A DNA stretch of 64,000 nt from Nyssa sinensis (Eukaryota; Streptophyta; Magnoliopsida; Cornales; Nyssaceae): assembly GCA_008638375.1 (NCBI GenBank), contig CM018052.1, positions 24,397,071 through 24,461,070 of the forward strand, given 5' to 3'. Both the position numbers and the translations under genes were made by a program. The notes beneath the pieces are model-generated. The model was given only the letters and a program-made list of their open reading frames with translations. It had not been told where the DNA came from and did not search any database. This document shows, in pieces, positions 35,207 through 47,385 of the stretch. The first letter of the stretch is position 1; each line of letters begins with the position of its first letter.

Positions 35207-35679
35207 TGATGTTGCTTTTTTCTAGTCTGAAGGCTTCTCCTCATGCATTACTTGTCAAGAACTTGAAGTCAGAGGATCACCGGAAAGGCTTTGGTAGTAG
35301 TCGCTCCGATGATAAATTTAGTAACGAAAAAGATACTGTAATTCAAAATAAAATTTTAACATAAATTGAAAGCGTACCTTATTGCTTTATTTATAGGTTG
35401 TAGATCTCCTAAGTTGAGTAGGATTAGGAGTCTTGAAAATAGGGATTTGAAGATATTTTAAAAATAATGGTTGTTATATTGAATTATGTTTTCTTATATT
35501 GAGGTCAGTAGCTTAAAAAATGCGGTGACTAGTTTGGAAATACTCACCTCTAAAATGTCGATTTTTGTTCGATCGAACGAACTAATTACCTTAAAATCTG
35601 TATGTCAAAAAATTCTTGGGAGTCACGTGTCATGCTCTGATAACTCTAAATTGCTGTAGGCAAATTATGGTATATGACA
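35207..35679 (-). mobile_element. 5' LTR of the Tat-type gypsy element
   Basis: About 470 bases. On the minus strand it starts TGTCATATACCATAA and ends AAGCAACATCA next to the primer-binding region. A TATA box (CCTATAAATAAAGC, minus strand, near 35390) is followed by a GTACGCTTTCAA segment and the 'CATCGGAGCGACTAC...CCGGTGATCC' block. All these features recur in the LTR at 57567-61561, which fixes the two as relatives. The borders come from that comparison. Confidence 0.7.
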
Positions 35680-37043
35680 AGCCATATATAAAGTGAATTG
35701 AAAGTTTTAAGCAATTTCACATTGATGATAACATCTACACTACAACACTTGAATTATGATGCAACTGCTGCAGTTTCTTCTGCTAGGCCAGCTGATTCAT
35801 TTACAATATAACAATAAGCTTAGTACTAATGACTGCTGATAAGAGTCATCAACCAGATTAATGCCCAATTCACCATATTTGTGGGGGACAATAGGCTTTG
35901 CCCCTTTTTGGCCATTGCCTTCAAACAAAAGCCAGTCTTCTCTCTCAGGTTGCTTTATATCTCTCTATAGATATATTGGCAGTACTAATCAACATAATTG
36001 AATTACAGGAACAGTTAAAGATGTTGAGTCTAATAGCAGAAAGATGGAAAAGAGTAAGGAAAGAAAAGGGAAAGGGAGGAGCTATAGATTATTATTTTTT
36101 ACATTTTTGTCATTCAAGCAATTCCATTTAAAACAAATAAACATGCAGAAGTACCAGTTTATAAATAAAATCAGGAAATACCCATTTTCCTTCCCCTTTC
36201 CTTCTTGCCAACCAAACAAAAGTAATCAAAGAATCCTCTTTCCCTAATGATCATACTTTCTCCATCCTTCCTACCTTCTCTTACTTCTAATTTTCCATCC
36301 CTCCATTCAAATGACGTATAAAAATATCACAATTCTTCATTTGCCTGCACATAAATTCAAGTCCTCTTAAGAACTTGCTTTTTTCTTTTTCTTTTTTGAA
36401 ATTTTCTGGGAAGCCAAACACAAGTCTTCTTAAGAACACAAAGTTCCTCCAATCATTAACCATCAAACAACTTGTCAATTTCCAATTCATCAAGTTTTCC
36501 ACACGGCACGCTGCATGTGATCGTGCACCTTTCTTTCTCAATCGTTGTTCCCTTTTTGTTGCACTCTGAACATGAAAACAAAACTGACCTGGAATTTCCT
36601 TTGTTTTATTGTAATCTAAATTTGATATTGCACCATGTAATTCCAATTAACTTTTTCAATTTTTAGCCTCAAAATGATTCTGGCAATTAAGTTTTATCAC
36701 TTTCAACCAGACGAACGATTAAGTGGGAAGATTCAAAATTATAAACTAAACAAAGACATTTAACAGTTCAATAAAATCTTCATGCATGAGTGGTATACTT
36801 GACATATTCTAAAACTAAATTACTCTTACACCCATTTTCATTTTCGCTTTATCTTATATAATTTAAAATTTAAAGTTTTATTCTAATAATACTTAATTAA
36901 AATATGACTGCCTGTATTTCGTGCTCATCTATATTTGATTGACTTGATATTTTCACCTGCATGCATGCATGGTAATCACGGTAAAGAAACACTAAACGAT
37001 AGAAAATTATCAAAGGATGTCATTTTTTTATTTCTTCGTTTCA

Positions 37044-37120
<77 letters not shown>

Positions 37121-37927
37121 GACCCCCCCTGTAATAATTTATATTTAATAACTTAATGATTTTATAATTTAATATTTTTTAAAAACACTTTATATTATTA
37201 ATTATTAAAATAAAAAATGGATAAATATATGTTATATATCATACAAATACTATTAGTGATATTGATGGTTTAATAATAATAAAGAAAAAGACATGAAGAG
37301 CCCTTTTATACCTTAAATTAGATGTGATAAATTTTTGGTGAATAGGGTTCAGCATCTTGATACTTGATAGTATATATGTATGTCTGTTTTATAGTTAAAG
37401 ATAAGGTTTTTTCAACTAATTAATTAAACAATGAGAAATTTAATTTTTAATATTATTAATTATTAAAGAGTCCACTATATACATATATATATATATATAT
37501 ATACATTTCACCTTTTTTTATATAATTATTCTAATCAACTTCATTTTTACAATGAGAAACCTTGCACTTGTGAAATTATTTTATATTAATTTTATTTTTT
37601 TTTAAGTATAAAAAAACTACATTGGCAGAAAAAAAAAACTTTGCATTACTTTTTTCAAAAGGTACTTTTCGAGGTCTCAAGAAGCCTGAAAATTAGAAGC
37701 GTGCAGATTCTAATTTCTAATTATATACCTAATTCTAAAGGAATTTGGAATTCAAATCAAAGTCCAAAGCGCGTTGAGTTGGCATTCCTAACCCACTAAC
37801 CAAGCCACCCAGCCCCGCCCGCAATCAAAGTAAAATCAACACGATTTTGGTAATAATTTTTCTACATATATTTACCAAATTCAAGCTTGGCAGGATTGGT
37901 TGAATGATTGACTTAACAACTGTAAAG
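35680..37927. other. Intergenic, AT-rich
   Basis: No credible gene. A long TA microsatellite runs 37045-37114. Open frames near 36044-36666 have no recognisable domain and overlap on both strands. Confidence 0.5.
37045..37114. repeat. (TA)n microsatellite, about 35 units
   Basis: An uninterrupted TA run visible in the sequence, ending at 'tattatatgacccccc'. Confidence 0.95.
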
Positions 37928-38390
37928 GGTAATGCTAATAGAAAATTTGGGATATATTATACTTACCTTTTTTTACAGTCTATTTTTTTTAAAAAAAAAT
38001 TAATATTATCTTTTTTATATTTTTTTTGTTATAATTTTTTAAATTTTGATCAATTTTTTTAAATTTTTTTATTTTTAAATAAATATTAATTAAAATATTT
38101 GTTGGCTAAAAAATATAAATTATTTATTTAACATTTAATTTTTATATAAAATTAAAAAAATTCTTTAAAAGAAAGTTAGCAAAAATGATGAAATTTTAAA
38201 AAATACAAAATAATTGAAAGGGACAATTTGATCATTTTCAAAAAGAGATTGTACTGGAAAGGAGGTTAGTGTAGTTTGTCAAAAAAATTAAGAAAGATTT
38301 GTATAATTTTAAAAACCTTAGAAAAATCAGTGTAATTATCAGAAATCTCAGAAAATATTAGTATAATTTATCATAGAATTTTTATAGATA
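37928..38390. mobile_element. MITE-like inverted-repeat element, copy 1
   Basis: The left part has 'ggtaatgctaatag...atattatacttacc' and the right part 'aaaatcagtgtaattatcagaaatctcagaaaatattagtataatttatca'. The arms are imperfect inverted repeats, and both share words with the elements at 51605-52195 and 53366-53833. Non-coding. Borders are approximate. Confidence 0.4.
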
Positions 38391-38651
38391 GATAAGACAC
38401 TTCCATTCTTTTGCAACTACAATGCATGTTGATCAGTCAATTATTTGAGGGAGTTTATAAGTTTATTCATCCATATTCTTCATGCAATTGGTATGGATTC
38501 TATTCTTTCCTCTCATGTCATTGAAAAAATCAATGAGTGCGCTCTAATTATAAATGGTAACACTTGAACCATACATCCAAGGATTAGGAAAGATGAATAA
38601 GTAATTCATTATTTGGACTAATTAGATAAGAGAAGCCTTTTATTTAGTAAG

Positions 38652-39380
38652 TGTTGGTATACCATAACCAGTTTACTTGACAAGCATTGAAATCGAATAA
38701 AACAGAAATTGTTTTATGAAGTATTCTAGTTGACAGTGTGTCTAGTGAACTAGAACGATGTTTGTACTCTCTTTGACTATGAACATATAGAGACTCTTCA
38801 TTTGGTGCACGCGTATGATGAATCTACTATTGGAAAAAGGGTGAAATGAAGGTGACTAAAAACAAAATTGAGATGAGAATACTTATCAAATTAGCTGAGG
38901 CATGTACGAGACAGTGTCCTTAAAAGTGGTTTCCGCCCCTCAAAGAATGCATCTCGGTGCAGAAGGTCTCAATGATCTACCCTGCAAGATTCAACAGTTT
39001 CGTCTACACTTACATGCACTCATACAATTAAGGTCACAAGAACAGCCCTCTTGTAGCAATGATCTCTCTGAATAATGGAACTAAAGAACAATGGACTGGA
39101 ACTTAAGCAATGAAACTTTCTAAACAATGGAATTGAAAAATGAACTCGAACCCAGAAGGAACGAACACGAACTCGCAAATGACTTTCTTTGAAAGGTCAT
39201 AGTGATTGTGTGTGTTTTGAATGGTTTTGTTAGTCCCCTATTTATAGGTGATATCATTGGATAAATTATGAAATACTTATAAACATATCCCATGAATCAA
39301 GTGTGGTGTATCCACACACTATGAAGGATTTTATAACGACCAGTTGACTCACTGATTATGGAAGCTGCGAATTACAGTTG
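38652..39380 (-). mobile_element. Probable part of a copia LTR or 3' region
   Basis: From TGTTGGTATACCATAACC this is non-coding sequence with a phrase style seen in LTRs ('acagtttcgtctacactt', 'cccctatttataggtgatatc'). It is directly followed by the solo-LTR-like element at 39381, whose far side (43494 on) continues towards decayed copia pol on the minus strand. I read both sides as one copia 3' end split by the insertion. The family link is inferred from position only. Confidence 0.3.
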
Positions 39381-39796
39381 TGTAATATCCCGACCCGGAA
39401 TACCGGGTCACATGACACGTATTATGAGGAAAAGAAATTATATATATAATTAATTAATTATTATATTAATTAATTAATTAAAGGAATGGATATTTATATG
39501 TATTAGTTAAATGTATATATATGTGTATATATATATATATATATTTAATGAATGAAATATGAAAATGTTAAAAAGATGAAAAGTGGAAAAGTTGAAAAGG
39601 TGTGAGTGTGTGTCGGCAATATAGTGTGTGTTCTCATGTGTGTGTGTGTGTTGTCTTATATATGTGTATGTATATATGTGTATATATATATTATATGTAT
39701 AAATATCTCAAAAAAAATTAAATGCAAAGTAGGAAAGAAGGAAAGAAAAATTTATGAGATGGGAAGGCTATGTAGGGCTATGAAATCAGAAAGAAG

Positions 39797-39806
39797 AGAG
39801 AGAGAA

Positions 39807-39846
<40 letters not shown>
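39797..39846. repeat. (GA)n microsatellite
   Basis: An almost perfect GA run. Long open frames crossing it (39606-40001 plus, 40075-39752 minus) are low-complexity artefacts. Confidence 0.9.
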
Positions 39847-39849
<3 letters not shown>

Positions 39850-42600
39850 GAGGAGAAAGAGAGGTCGGTTCTCTTTTCTTTAAAAGGAAACAAACATGCA
39901 TTGCATGCTTGTTTTGTAAGAAAAGAGAAGCTAAGGAACTGAAGGGAAGAGAGAAAGAAACAGAGAGGAAAAAGGGGGAAGAAAAGCAACCTAAAAGGTG
40001 AGAAAACTCAAATTTCCATTTTTCTCTCTCTAGAAATTTGAGCATTATAGGGACTGTTTTAAGTCTTATATGCACGTATGATGTTTAATATATGTATATG
40101 ACTATATCAAGCATGAAATAGAGTATTAAAAACCTCAAAAACATGAAACCCAGAAGAACCGCCATGGGAGGACCTTGCTTGAAGCAGGTCTGAACCCATG
40201 GCAACCAAACCATTTTTGGCTTGTCAAGGCTTCGATATGAGACCATGAGGGTACTAAAAACCTATATACGCGATCACAAAGCTCAAAGGAATCCCTCCAA
40301 AAATCCAATTGCAGGTGCGGGTTCAAAATCCCAACCTCTCAAACTGACGTTTAAACCCATTTTTCTAAATGGGAAATGAAACTCCATGAGAAAAGGAACA
40401 CAAAGAATCAAACCCCAAGGGTTTTAGCTCAGAAATGAGCATTTACGAGCAGCTTACAAGTTTAGATTATCAAACCTTTAAACCGAGCACACGAGCTAGT
40501 TTTAACTCCCACATGAATGCCAACCTAGTCGTTATTACATTAGGAATATTTTGGAATGAAAACAGTAAGGATCCATGGATCCAAACTGCACGAAATAAGA
40601 GAGAAAGATAATCGGAATTAGGGTTTCAGTAGGGTTCTCTTGGGGAAGACGATGACGGGTTGACTCGTTTTTAAAAATGGGGCTGAGTCGACTCGGACAG
40701 GTGGCAGCCTCTGGGCTTGCCACCGATTAATTGGAACGGCGTCGTTTTGAAATGTCGGTTTATGTGAATGAGATCTAGGGCTGACGTCATCATGACGTCA
40801 GCCACATGTAATAAACCGGATAGACCGGTTGGGTTACGAGTGAACCAGACCAGTTCACTTATATTTTGACTGAACCCTTTGGTTTCTAATTTATTTTAAA
40901 AATAAATAAACCAACACTTTCTATAATTACGTATTGGCCCCAACTGTTTTAAGAAATTCTACTGTGGCCCAGATTTTGAAAATTGTGTTCAAATACACCC
41001 CTGGGAAAATATTTAAATAATTAAATAATTATTTAATTATTTTATAATTAAGGTAAAATGACTATTTTGCCCTTGGGTCATAAATAGAGTAAACAAAGTC
41101 CAAATTAAGCATATGAATAGTGTATTTTTACTATTTTGGACATTCTGAGACTAATGGTAGGATCCGTTTTACGAGACAGAGCCCAAAAAATAAAAACACG
41201 TAAGGGGTAAATGACCAAAATACCCCTGACCCAAAATTTAACAAGTTATTAGTGTACTCTTACTATCTCGGACCTTCTGAGTTCAATGGTGAGGTCCACG
41301 ACACGAGACGGGGTCCCGAAAAATAAAGACATGTAAAGGGGTAAAATGACCAAAATACCCCTGGTACCCCTAAAGCTAAAATGAAATCAGAGAAGGTCTA
41401 AATTAACTTTCTTTGACATCCCGGACTCAAAAATGGAGTCCAAATTACGAAACGAAGTACGGAAAGATATGACACGTAAAACGATAAATGACTATTTTGC
41501 CCTTTTACATATAACAGTTCGAATTAAATGTTACGAAAGCCTAAACCGACTTTCTTCGACACTCCGGACTCAATGGTGGAGTCTATTCGACCTAAAGAAA
41601 TGTCTAAAATAAAAAGACATAAAATTTGATGAATAGCATCTGTTAGATGACTATGAACTGAAATGATGCCAAAGTACTAATACTAAGGCAAGTACAAGAA
41701 ACGAAATACGAAAAGACACGACACGTAAACACGTCAAATAAATAACTTTAAATTAAAGTTAATGGAACTTCCAGAAGAGTATAAATTGAAGTAGATTCAA
41801 TTTCTAACACATTAAATTGTGTCATAGGTTAAGAATACGAGTTACGTTAAGTACATATGAATTTATGAAATCATTGTAGGATCAAATACGATTTAAGCAT
41901 AAGTTAAGAAATATCGAGATAATATTACGATGAATATGAAGTTGATGAGATGTTTATGAATTGTTCTTAGGAACTACCAGGAAAGTGGGAAAGCGCATTA
42001 TTAGCACTAACCCTAAAGAATCAAGGTGAGTAACCCTGTGTTTGAATTGGAGATTTAACTCCATGAATTTGACACGGTTTTAAGTTTAAAGATATGAAGC
42101 ATTTGAAATTTCAAATTCAGTATTTACATGATTCAGTTTTTAATTGTTCTATTTTATAACCCTATTGTGACATGCTTAGTGATTGGTTTCTGCAACAGTT
42201 TTTCCTTCAAATACTTTTCAGCATGTCTAGTTAAAATGAAATTATTGTTAAATATTCTGAATTTGCTTATTTCAAGTATACGGATGTTTATTACAAATTT
42301 ATGAAAAGTATCTATGAGACAAGTCACATGATAAATGTTTTATAAGATGAATGGTGCATAAGCACTTAGACAGGATTCTGAGTTTTCAGTTGCCCTGTAA
42401 AATAGGCAGGATTTTGGGTTTTACGAAACTCAATTGCCCTGTAAAATGCCCGGTAGCAGGATCTAATCCCCCAAGCAGATGAGATATCTCCATTTATAAG
42501 TAAAAAGGGTGTCCGGTTCGAAACGGATTCCACTAATGAAAGTGATAAGATGATAAATGATTTGAAAATAGAAGCAGGTTTTACCCTCATTTTCAATATG

Positions 42601-42915
42601 CATATGTTTCGAGTTTTATATACTCTATTTAAGAAATACATGTTATGTTATATGTTTTGAAGTTCATGGTTGTAAGTTTAGCTTGAATACTTTAAATGTT
42701 TCAAAGCTATTGTTTTACGAAATGCATATGTTTTGAGTTGTATACTCGATTTGACGAAGTATAAGTATAGCTTGAATACTTTAAATATTTCAAAGCTATT
42801 GTTTTACGAAATGCAATATGTTTCGAGTTATATACTCTATTTGACAAGTATGAGTTTAGCTTGAATACTTTAAATGTTTCAAAGCTACATGATTTAAGGA
42901 ATGCATATATTCTGT
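42601..42915. repeat. 89-bp tandem repeat, about three copies
   Basis: The phrase 'gcttgaatac' recurs at 42681, 42770 and 42859, a period of 89, together with 'caaagctattgttttacgaaatgcatatg' and 'gagttgtatactc'. Non-coding; inside the 39381-43488 element. Confidence 0.85.
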
Positions 42916-43493
42916 ATTCAAAGTATACGAACAATTGGCGGTGATTATTTTACAAACTCTTATGTACTAAACCACTGCTAATTGAAAACCCCATGACGAA
43001 TACTGGAATTGCTCACAAGCTTAGATTAGCTTACCCGGACTTTGTTCGGACCCCCCTTTCAGGTAATTAGCAGCAGTCTTGACTTAAGGACGACGATGAC
43101 GAATCTGCTGATTTTGGGAAGATATGGTTAAATAGTTTCTTTTGATAAGTCTATGAACTCTAACAGTACTTTTGTATTAGTAGACATAGTAAGGATATGT
43201 AATAAGCCCTCTGGGCAAATCGAACATGTATTGTAATTAATGTTATAAGTTTTTAGTTATACTCTGAATGTGTAACCATGTATGCTATGTATGGAGCAGC
43301 AGTACCGAACGGATGTGCATAAATTAAAAATGAGAAAAGAAAAGAAAAAGTTTTCACGCTTCCGCAAAACGTATGTTGCACATTTATTCGATACCGCTGC
43401 ATATGCGAGCCTTGTCTCGGGGCCCTCGGGTCTCGGGGCGGCGATCGCGATCCGGTAATCCGCTTAGGGTGGGTTTCGGGTCGTGACAAGTTG

Positions 43494-44479
43494 ACTCTTT
43501 GAATATGGAAGGCGCATATTTTAGAAGTGCTAAACATGTATGGAAACACATTTTGTAGTTCAAAAAGAAAAGAATAAAGTCAAGGTTGCAAAATGTAGCG
43601 CCAATCGAGGTGAGCGCGCAAGGCTTGGAAACCCAGATTTGCACCCCCCTGCGCAGGCGTAGTGCGGGTGACACGCCCGATTAATTAGTTTTCTGGACAA
43701 AAATCCAATTTTTCACTAGGCTTGGGATTTGAGCTTGCCTCTTGTGCGGGAGAGCTTGCCTATGTCTTGCTTTTATTTAGCAAACCCATAAAGTGTAAGT
43801 ACTTATAGATTCACTAAAGTTCTCTTTTCTTTTCAATGTGGGGCATAAGGTTTTAGGCTTCATTGAAGGAACACAAGTTTACACACTAAGGAAATTTTTG
43901 TCTTTAAAATACCCATAACCAAAGCTATATATACAACAATCCTCCACATATTTCAGAGGCAAGTGTAGAATGAATAAAAAAGAATATGAGAGAGTAAAAA
44001 AGACTACTTTAATGTAATGCCTCAGCATTGATGTCTTTTGGAATATGAACCAACACGTAAGGTAAATAAGACCTAACTCATAGAAATTTGGTGAAATTTA
44101 AAATTTATATGAACTTCATTTCTTTATGTGAATCATTGTACTTATCACCCACATTACACTTAGCTAGTAAGGTTGTTCAACGCGATTCGATGTGTTTTGG
44201 CCAAGTGCCATACCTAGATTTTCATGAGTGCTCTAGAAAACCTCCCTAAGTTTTCATAGGAAGCAGCCCCACCTCCATACCCATATAGGTGAATGCATCA
44301 AGTGTGTACTGCAATTAAACACACCACCCATATAAGGGCTATGGTATTCATCAAGAGCTATTGCTCAACCTTACACATTGTAGTCTCTTACACTATCTAC
44401 ACCATAGGGATAGACAACAAGATAAGTGATAGTGTCTCATCAAGTCAACCAATGACTTATTATTAACCATATGAACCTA
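43494..44479 (-). mobile_element. Copia 3' untranslated region and probable LTR part
   Basis: This lies downstream of decayed copia pol on the minus strand. It has no coding potential. The phrases 'ctccacatatttcagaggcaag' and 'caatgtggggc' are of the kind found in plant copia LTRs. I could not fix the LTR border or a polypurine tract. Confidence 0.4.
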
Positions 44480-46040
44480 GTTTGTGGGGGTCTCCACTCA
44501 TTTAGGTTGGGTTCCCACCACTGTTGACCTCTGTAATAGGCATGAGTCCCATCCCCCTTGATGTATTATCCACTAGCTTCCTTCTTATTGGTTTGGTCAG
44601 AAGATCCGCCAAGTTCATCTCTAACCATACAAAGCCTAAAGCTATAATCACGTCAGTCAGCAGTTGCCTCACAATATTATGTCTTAGGCGAATGTGCCTA
44701 CTCTTGCCATTATAGACCTTATTCTGTGCTCAGGTTATCATAGCCTAGCAATCACAATGTAACGACACAGATGGAATTGGTCTCATCCATAAAAGGGATA
44801 TCTTCTAAGAGGTTTTTAAGTCACTTAACCTTTGAGTTTGCCTTCTCTAAGGTAAGAAACTCGGATTCCATAGCAGACCGAGTTGTGCATGTTTGCTTGG
44901 AAGATTTCCAAGAGACTGCACCGTAATCAAGGGTGAAAACATAACCATTCATGGATTTTGTCTCATCTAAATCAGAGATACAATAAGCATTGTTATACAC
45001 CTTAAGTACAGCGGGAAATCCATGATAACACAAACCAAGATCCATGGTACCTCTAAGATACTTAAGTATTTTACATATGGCAGTCCAATGTTTTGTATTA
45101 GGATTATGTGTATATCTATTAAGTTTGTTAACCGCATAAGCAATATCAGGCCTAGTGCAATTCATGAGATAAGTGAGGCTTCCAATTATTTGAGCATAGT
45201 TAACTTGTGATACACTATTACCAGTATTTTTCTTTAGTTGTACACTTAGGTCATATGGGGTACTAACTGGTTTGGCGTCATAATATTCAAATTTTTATAG
45301 TATCTTTTCTACAAAGTGTTATTGTGACATCATAAAACCCTCATTGGTTTTTGTTAATTTTATTCCAAGAATTACATTTGTTTCACTTAAGTCTTTCATA
45401 TCAAAGTTAGATGATAGGATGTGTTAGTTATTATCAATTACATTTATGTTAGAACCTAGAATTAACATGTCATCTACATAAAGACAGATTATTACGCCTA
45501 CATCATTTTTAAATTTATGATAAATACATTTATCTGCTTCATTTACAATATTTTCATGTAAATATCATTACATTGTTAAATTTTTTATGCTATTGTTTTG
45601 GTGCTTTAGCTATATAAAATTTTTACTAGTTACATACTTTACTTTTATTTCCAGGGACTACAAATCCTTCAGGTTGTTCCATATATAATTTTTCTTCTAA
45701 TTCTCCATTAAGGAAGGTTGTTTTAACATCCATTTGGTGTATTAAGAGTTTGTGGATAGATGCAAGTTCTACTAGTATCCTAATAGGTGAAATTCTAGCT
45801 ACAAGAGAGTAAGTATCAAAATAATTTACGTCTTTCTTTTGAGTATATTCCTTAGCCACTAATTTAGCTTTGAATTTATCAACTGATCCATCAGGTTTTA
45901 ATTTTCTATTAAATATTTATTTATATCTTATAGGTTTAATGCCATGTGATAGGTCTACTAGTTCTTAAGCATGGTTAGCCATAATAGATTTTATCTCACT
46001 ATTAATTGCTTCTTTCCAAAAAAAAAAAAAGGTACATCTG
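44480..46040 (-). pseudogene. Copia pol remnant: RT and RNase H
   Basis: On the minus strand the RT start is 'AKEYTQKKDVNYFDTYSLVARISPIRILVELASIHKLLIHQMDVKTTFLNGELEEKLYMEQPEGFVVPG' in residues of 45859-45640 (key motif QMDVKTTFLNGELEE). The active site 'CLYVDDMLILGSN' is near 45490-45440. Then comes '[26 protein letters not shown]' and the RNase H with '[25 protein letters not shown]' (45165-44821), and finally 'HNIVRQLLTD' and a C-terminal 'KLVDNTSRGMGLMPI' near 44550. Frameshifts, stops and a sequence gap between 45640 and 45540 show decay. The element lacks integrase and gag to the right, ending at a poly-A tract near 46030. Confidence 0.85.
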
Positions 46041-47385
46041 GAAAGTCATAATCTCATGTCTATAGTCAAACCAAGTACTTTTAGTTTTACATTAAATGTG
46101 GAGTAGGTTCTGATCACTTTCTCATTTAATGCGATATAAAATTAGAAAAGTCTCATACCTAAGCTACCATACCATTTGACCCGAAGTATTCCGTTCATAT
46201 ACTCGCTCAAGAGTCTTCCAAAGACTGGTCGTGCAAAACTTACTCGGGATTGATGCTTGATATCAGGCTGATCTTGATTCCTAACCAAGGCTGGATTTAT
46301 ACGTATGAGCAAGACGAACCTAGATCAGGTTATGTTACGGTCCATCTTACCTCCATGTCCTATTATTCTGTTAAAAATAGCATGAATGTTGTCTTTTGAG
46401 TTTGCACAGCGTCATGACATGATTCGAAAATTGTACCTTGCACATTTCTCTCCTCAAATTTTCTCAAAAAAAATTCTAATATACTCAAAAAAAAAAAAAA
46501 AAAAAAATTGACCCCACCCTCACGAGTAACATTACTTAATTCTAACAATCGTAAATCATGAAATTTGTATTGGTATTTCGAGAAACACAATTTTGGATTT
46601 ATAATTGCATTTAAGGGGAGGGAATTTCATGTGAAATCTTGGCAATACAAGATAGCTCAGCCCTATAATAGTAAATCTAGAATAATTGGAATTCTAGAAA
46701 ATTGAAGGACAGTGTGAATGGCATCCGTGGACAACCAACAACTAAAAAGATAACATATGCTAAATGGTCCCTCCAAAACAATGTCCCATTGGTGCAATAT
46801 TGACCCAAACACTTTGTTAGGAAGATATATACATATATAGGAAGATTTGGGTATCTATCTTTATCTCTTTAGAAAAAATAGAAGGAATAAAGTAAAAAGA
46901 AAATAAACCAAAAAAGAACAAACAAAAAATTAAAAAGAAAAATAAAGGAGTTGATGATGTTAGTTCTCTAAGAAGAAACAATCAATAAGTGGGATTCTCT
47001 GGCCCTCTCTGTTCATATTAAAGAAACCCCCCACGCTACCCTACCTCACCCACTTCACTTTGTCCACCTTTAGCCCCTTTTTTCTTTTGAGTTTTTGTCT
47101 ATTTACATTACAAACAAAAATAAAAATGAAGAGAGACAACCAAACATGGTCCTCATAAGATGCCGAAGTGCCCTGTCTCCATATGACATCAAAGCGCGTG
47201 CACCTCCAGTGATGCCATGTTGTGGTCAAAATGAGACCAGTAGGGCTGCGCTATGTACTTTCACTCTCAAATCAAGAAAAATGGGTGGCCAATGGTTTTT
47301 GGGACATTGTCATATCATCCACGCGCCTTAAAGCGCGTGCACCTGAAAGTGGGAAGTTTCTTGGAAATTGAGATGATGGATTGAC
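46041..47385. other. Intergenic and receptor-kinase 3' flank
   Basis: No gene recognised. There is a poly-A run at 46487-46507. The last few hundred bases before 47386 should hold the 3' UTR of the minus-strand receptor kinase. I did not identify a clear polyadenylation signal. Confidence 0.4.

Larger units (their letters stand above)
9673..35679 (-). mobile_element. Decayed Ty3/gypsy (Tat-type) retrotransposon, split by two nests
   Basis: Read on the minus strand the parts are: 5' LTR (35679-35207), PBS and gag start (35206-34924), the rest of gag, protease and the start of RT (26859-23903), then the end of RT, RNase H and integrase (12166-9673). Two insertions separate them: 34923-26860 (TSD GCGTT/GCATT) and 23902-12167 (TSD CGAAC). 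Without these the element is about 6 kb, normal for a gypsy internal region. Tat affiliation is suggested by the gag knuckle context (YYDFHKEQGHMTKKCRALK) and by a second RNase H-like domain between the first RNase H and integrase (NNEAEYKALTIG near 11230). Many stops and frameshifts show that it is dead. Confidence 0.8.
39381..43488 (+). mobile_element. Solo-LTR-like element, 4.1 kb, TSD AGTTG
   Basis: It starts TGTAATATCCCGACCCGG and ends GGGTTTCGGGTCGTGACA. Perfect duplications AGTTG lie at 39376-39380 and 43489-43493. Inside are a GA microsatellite (39797-39846), four or more copies of a 'ttactattttggac...caatggt.aggtcc...gaccaaaatacccc' module (41050-41560), an 89-bp tandem repeat (42601-42915) and a 'gcttacccggactttgttcggacccccctttcag' block near 43030. 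No gag or pol. Confidence 0.8.

Noticed and set aside
39606..40075. Open frames of 131 and 107 codons on both strands
   Set aside because: They run across a GA microsatellite; the translations are Arg/Glu and Ser/Leu repeats.
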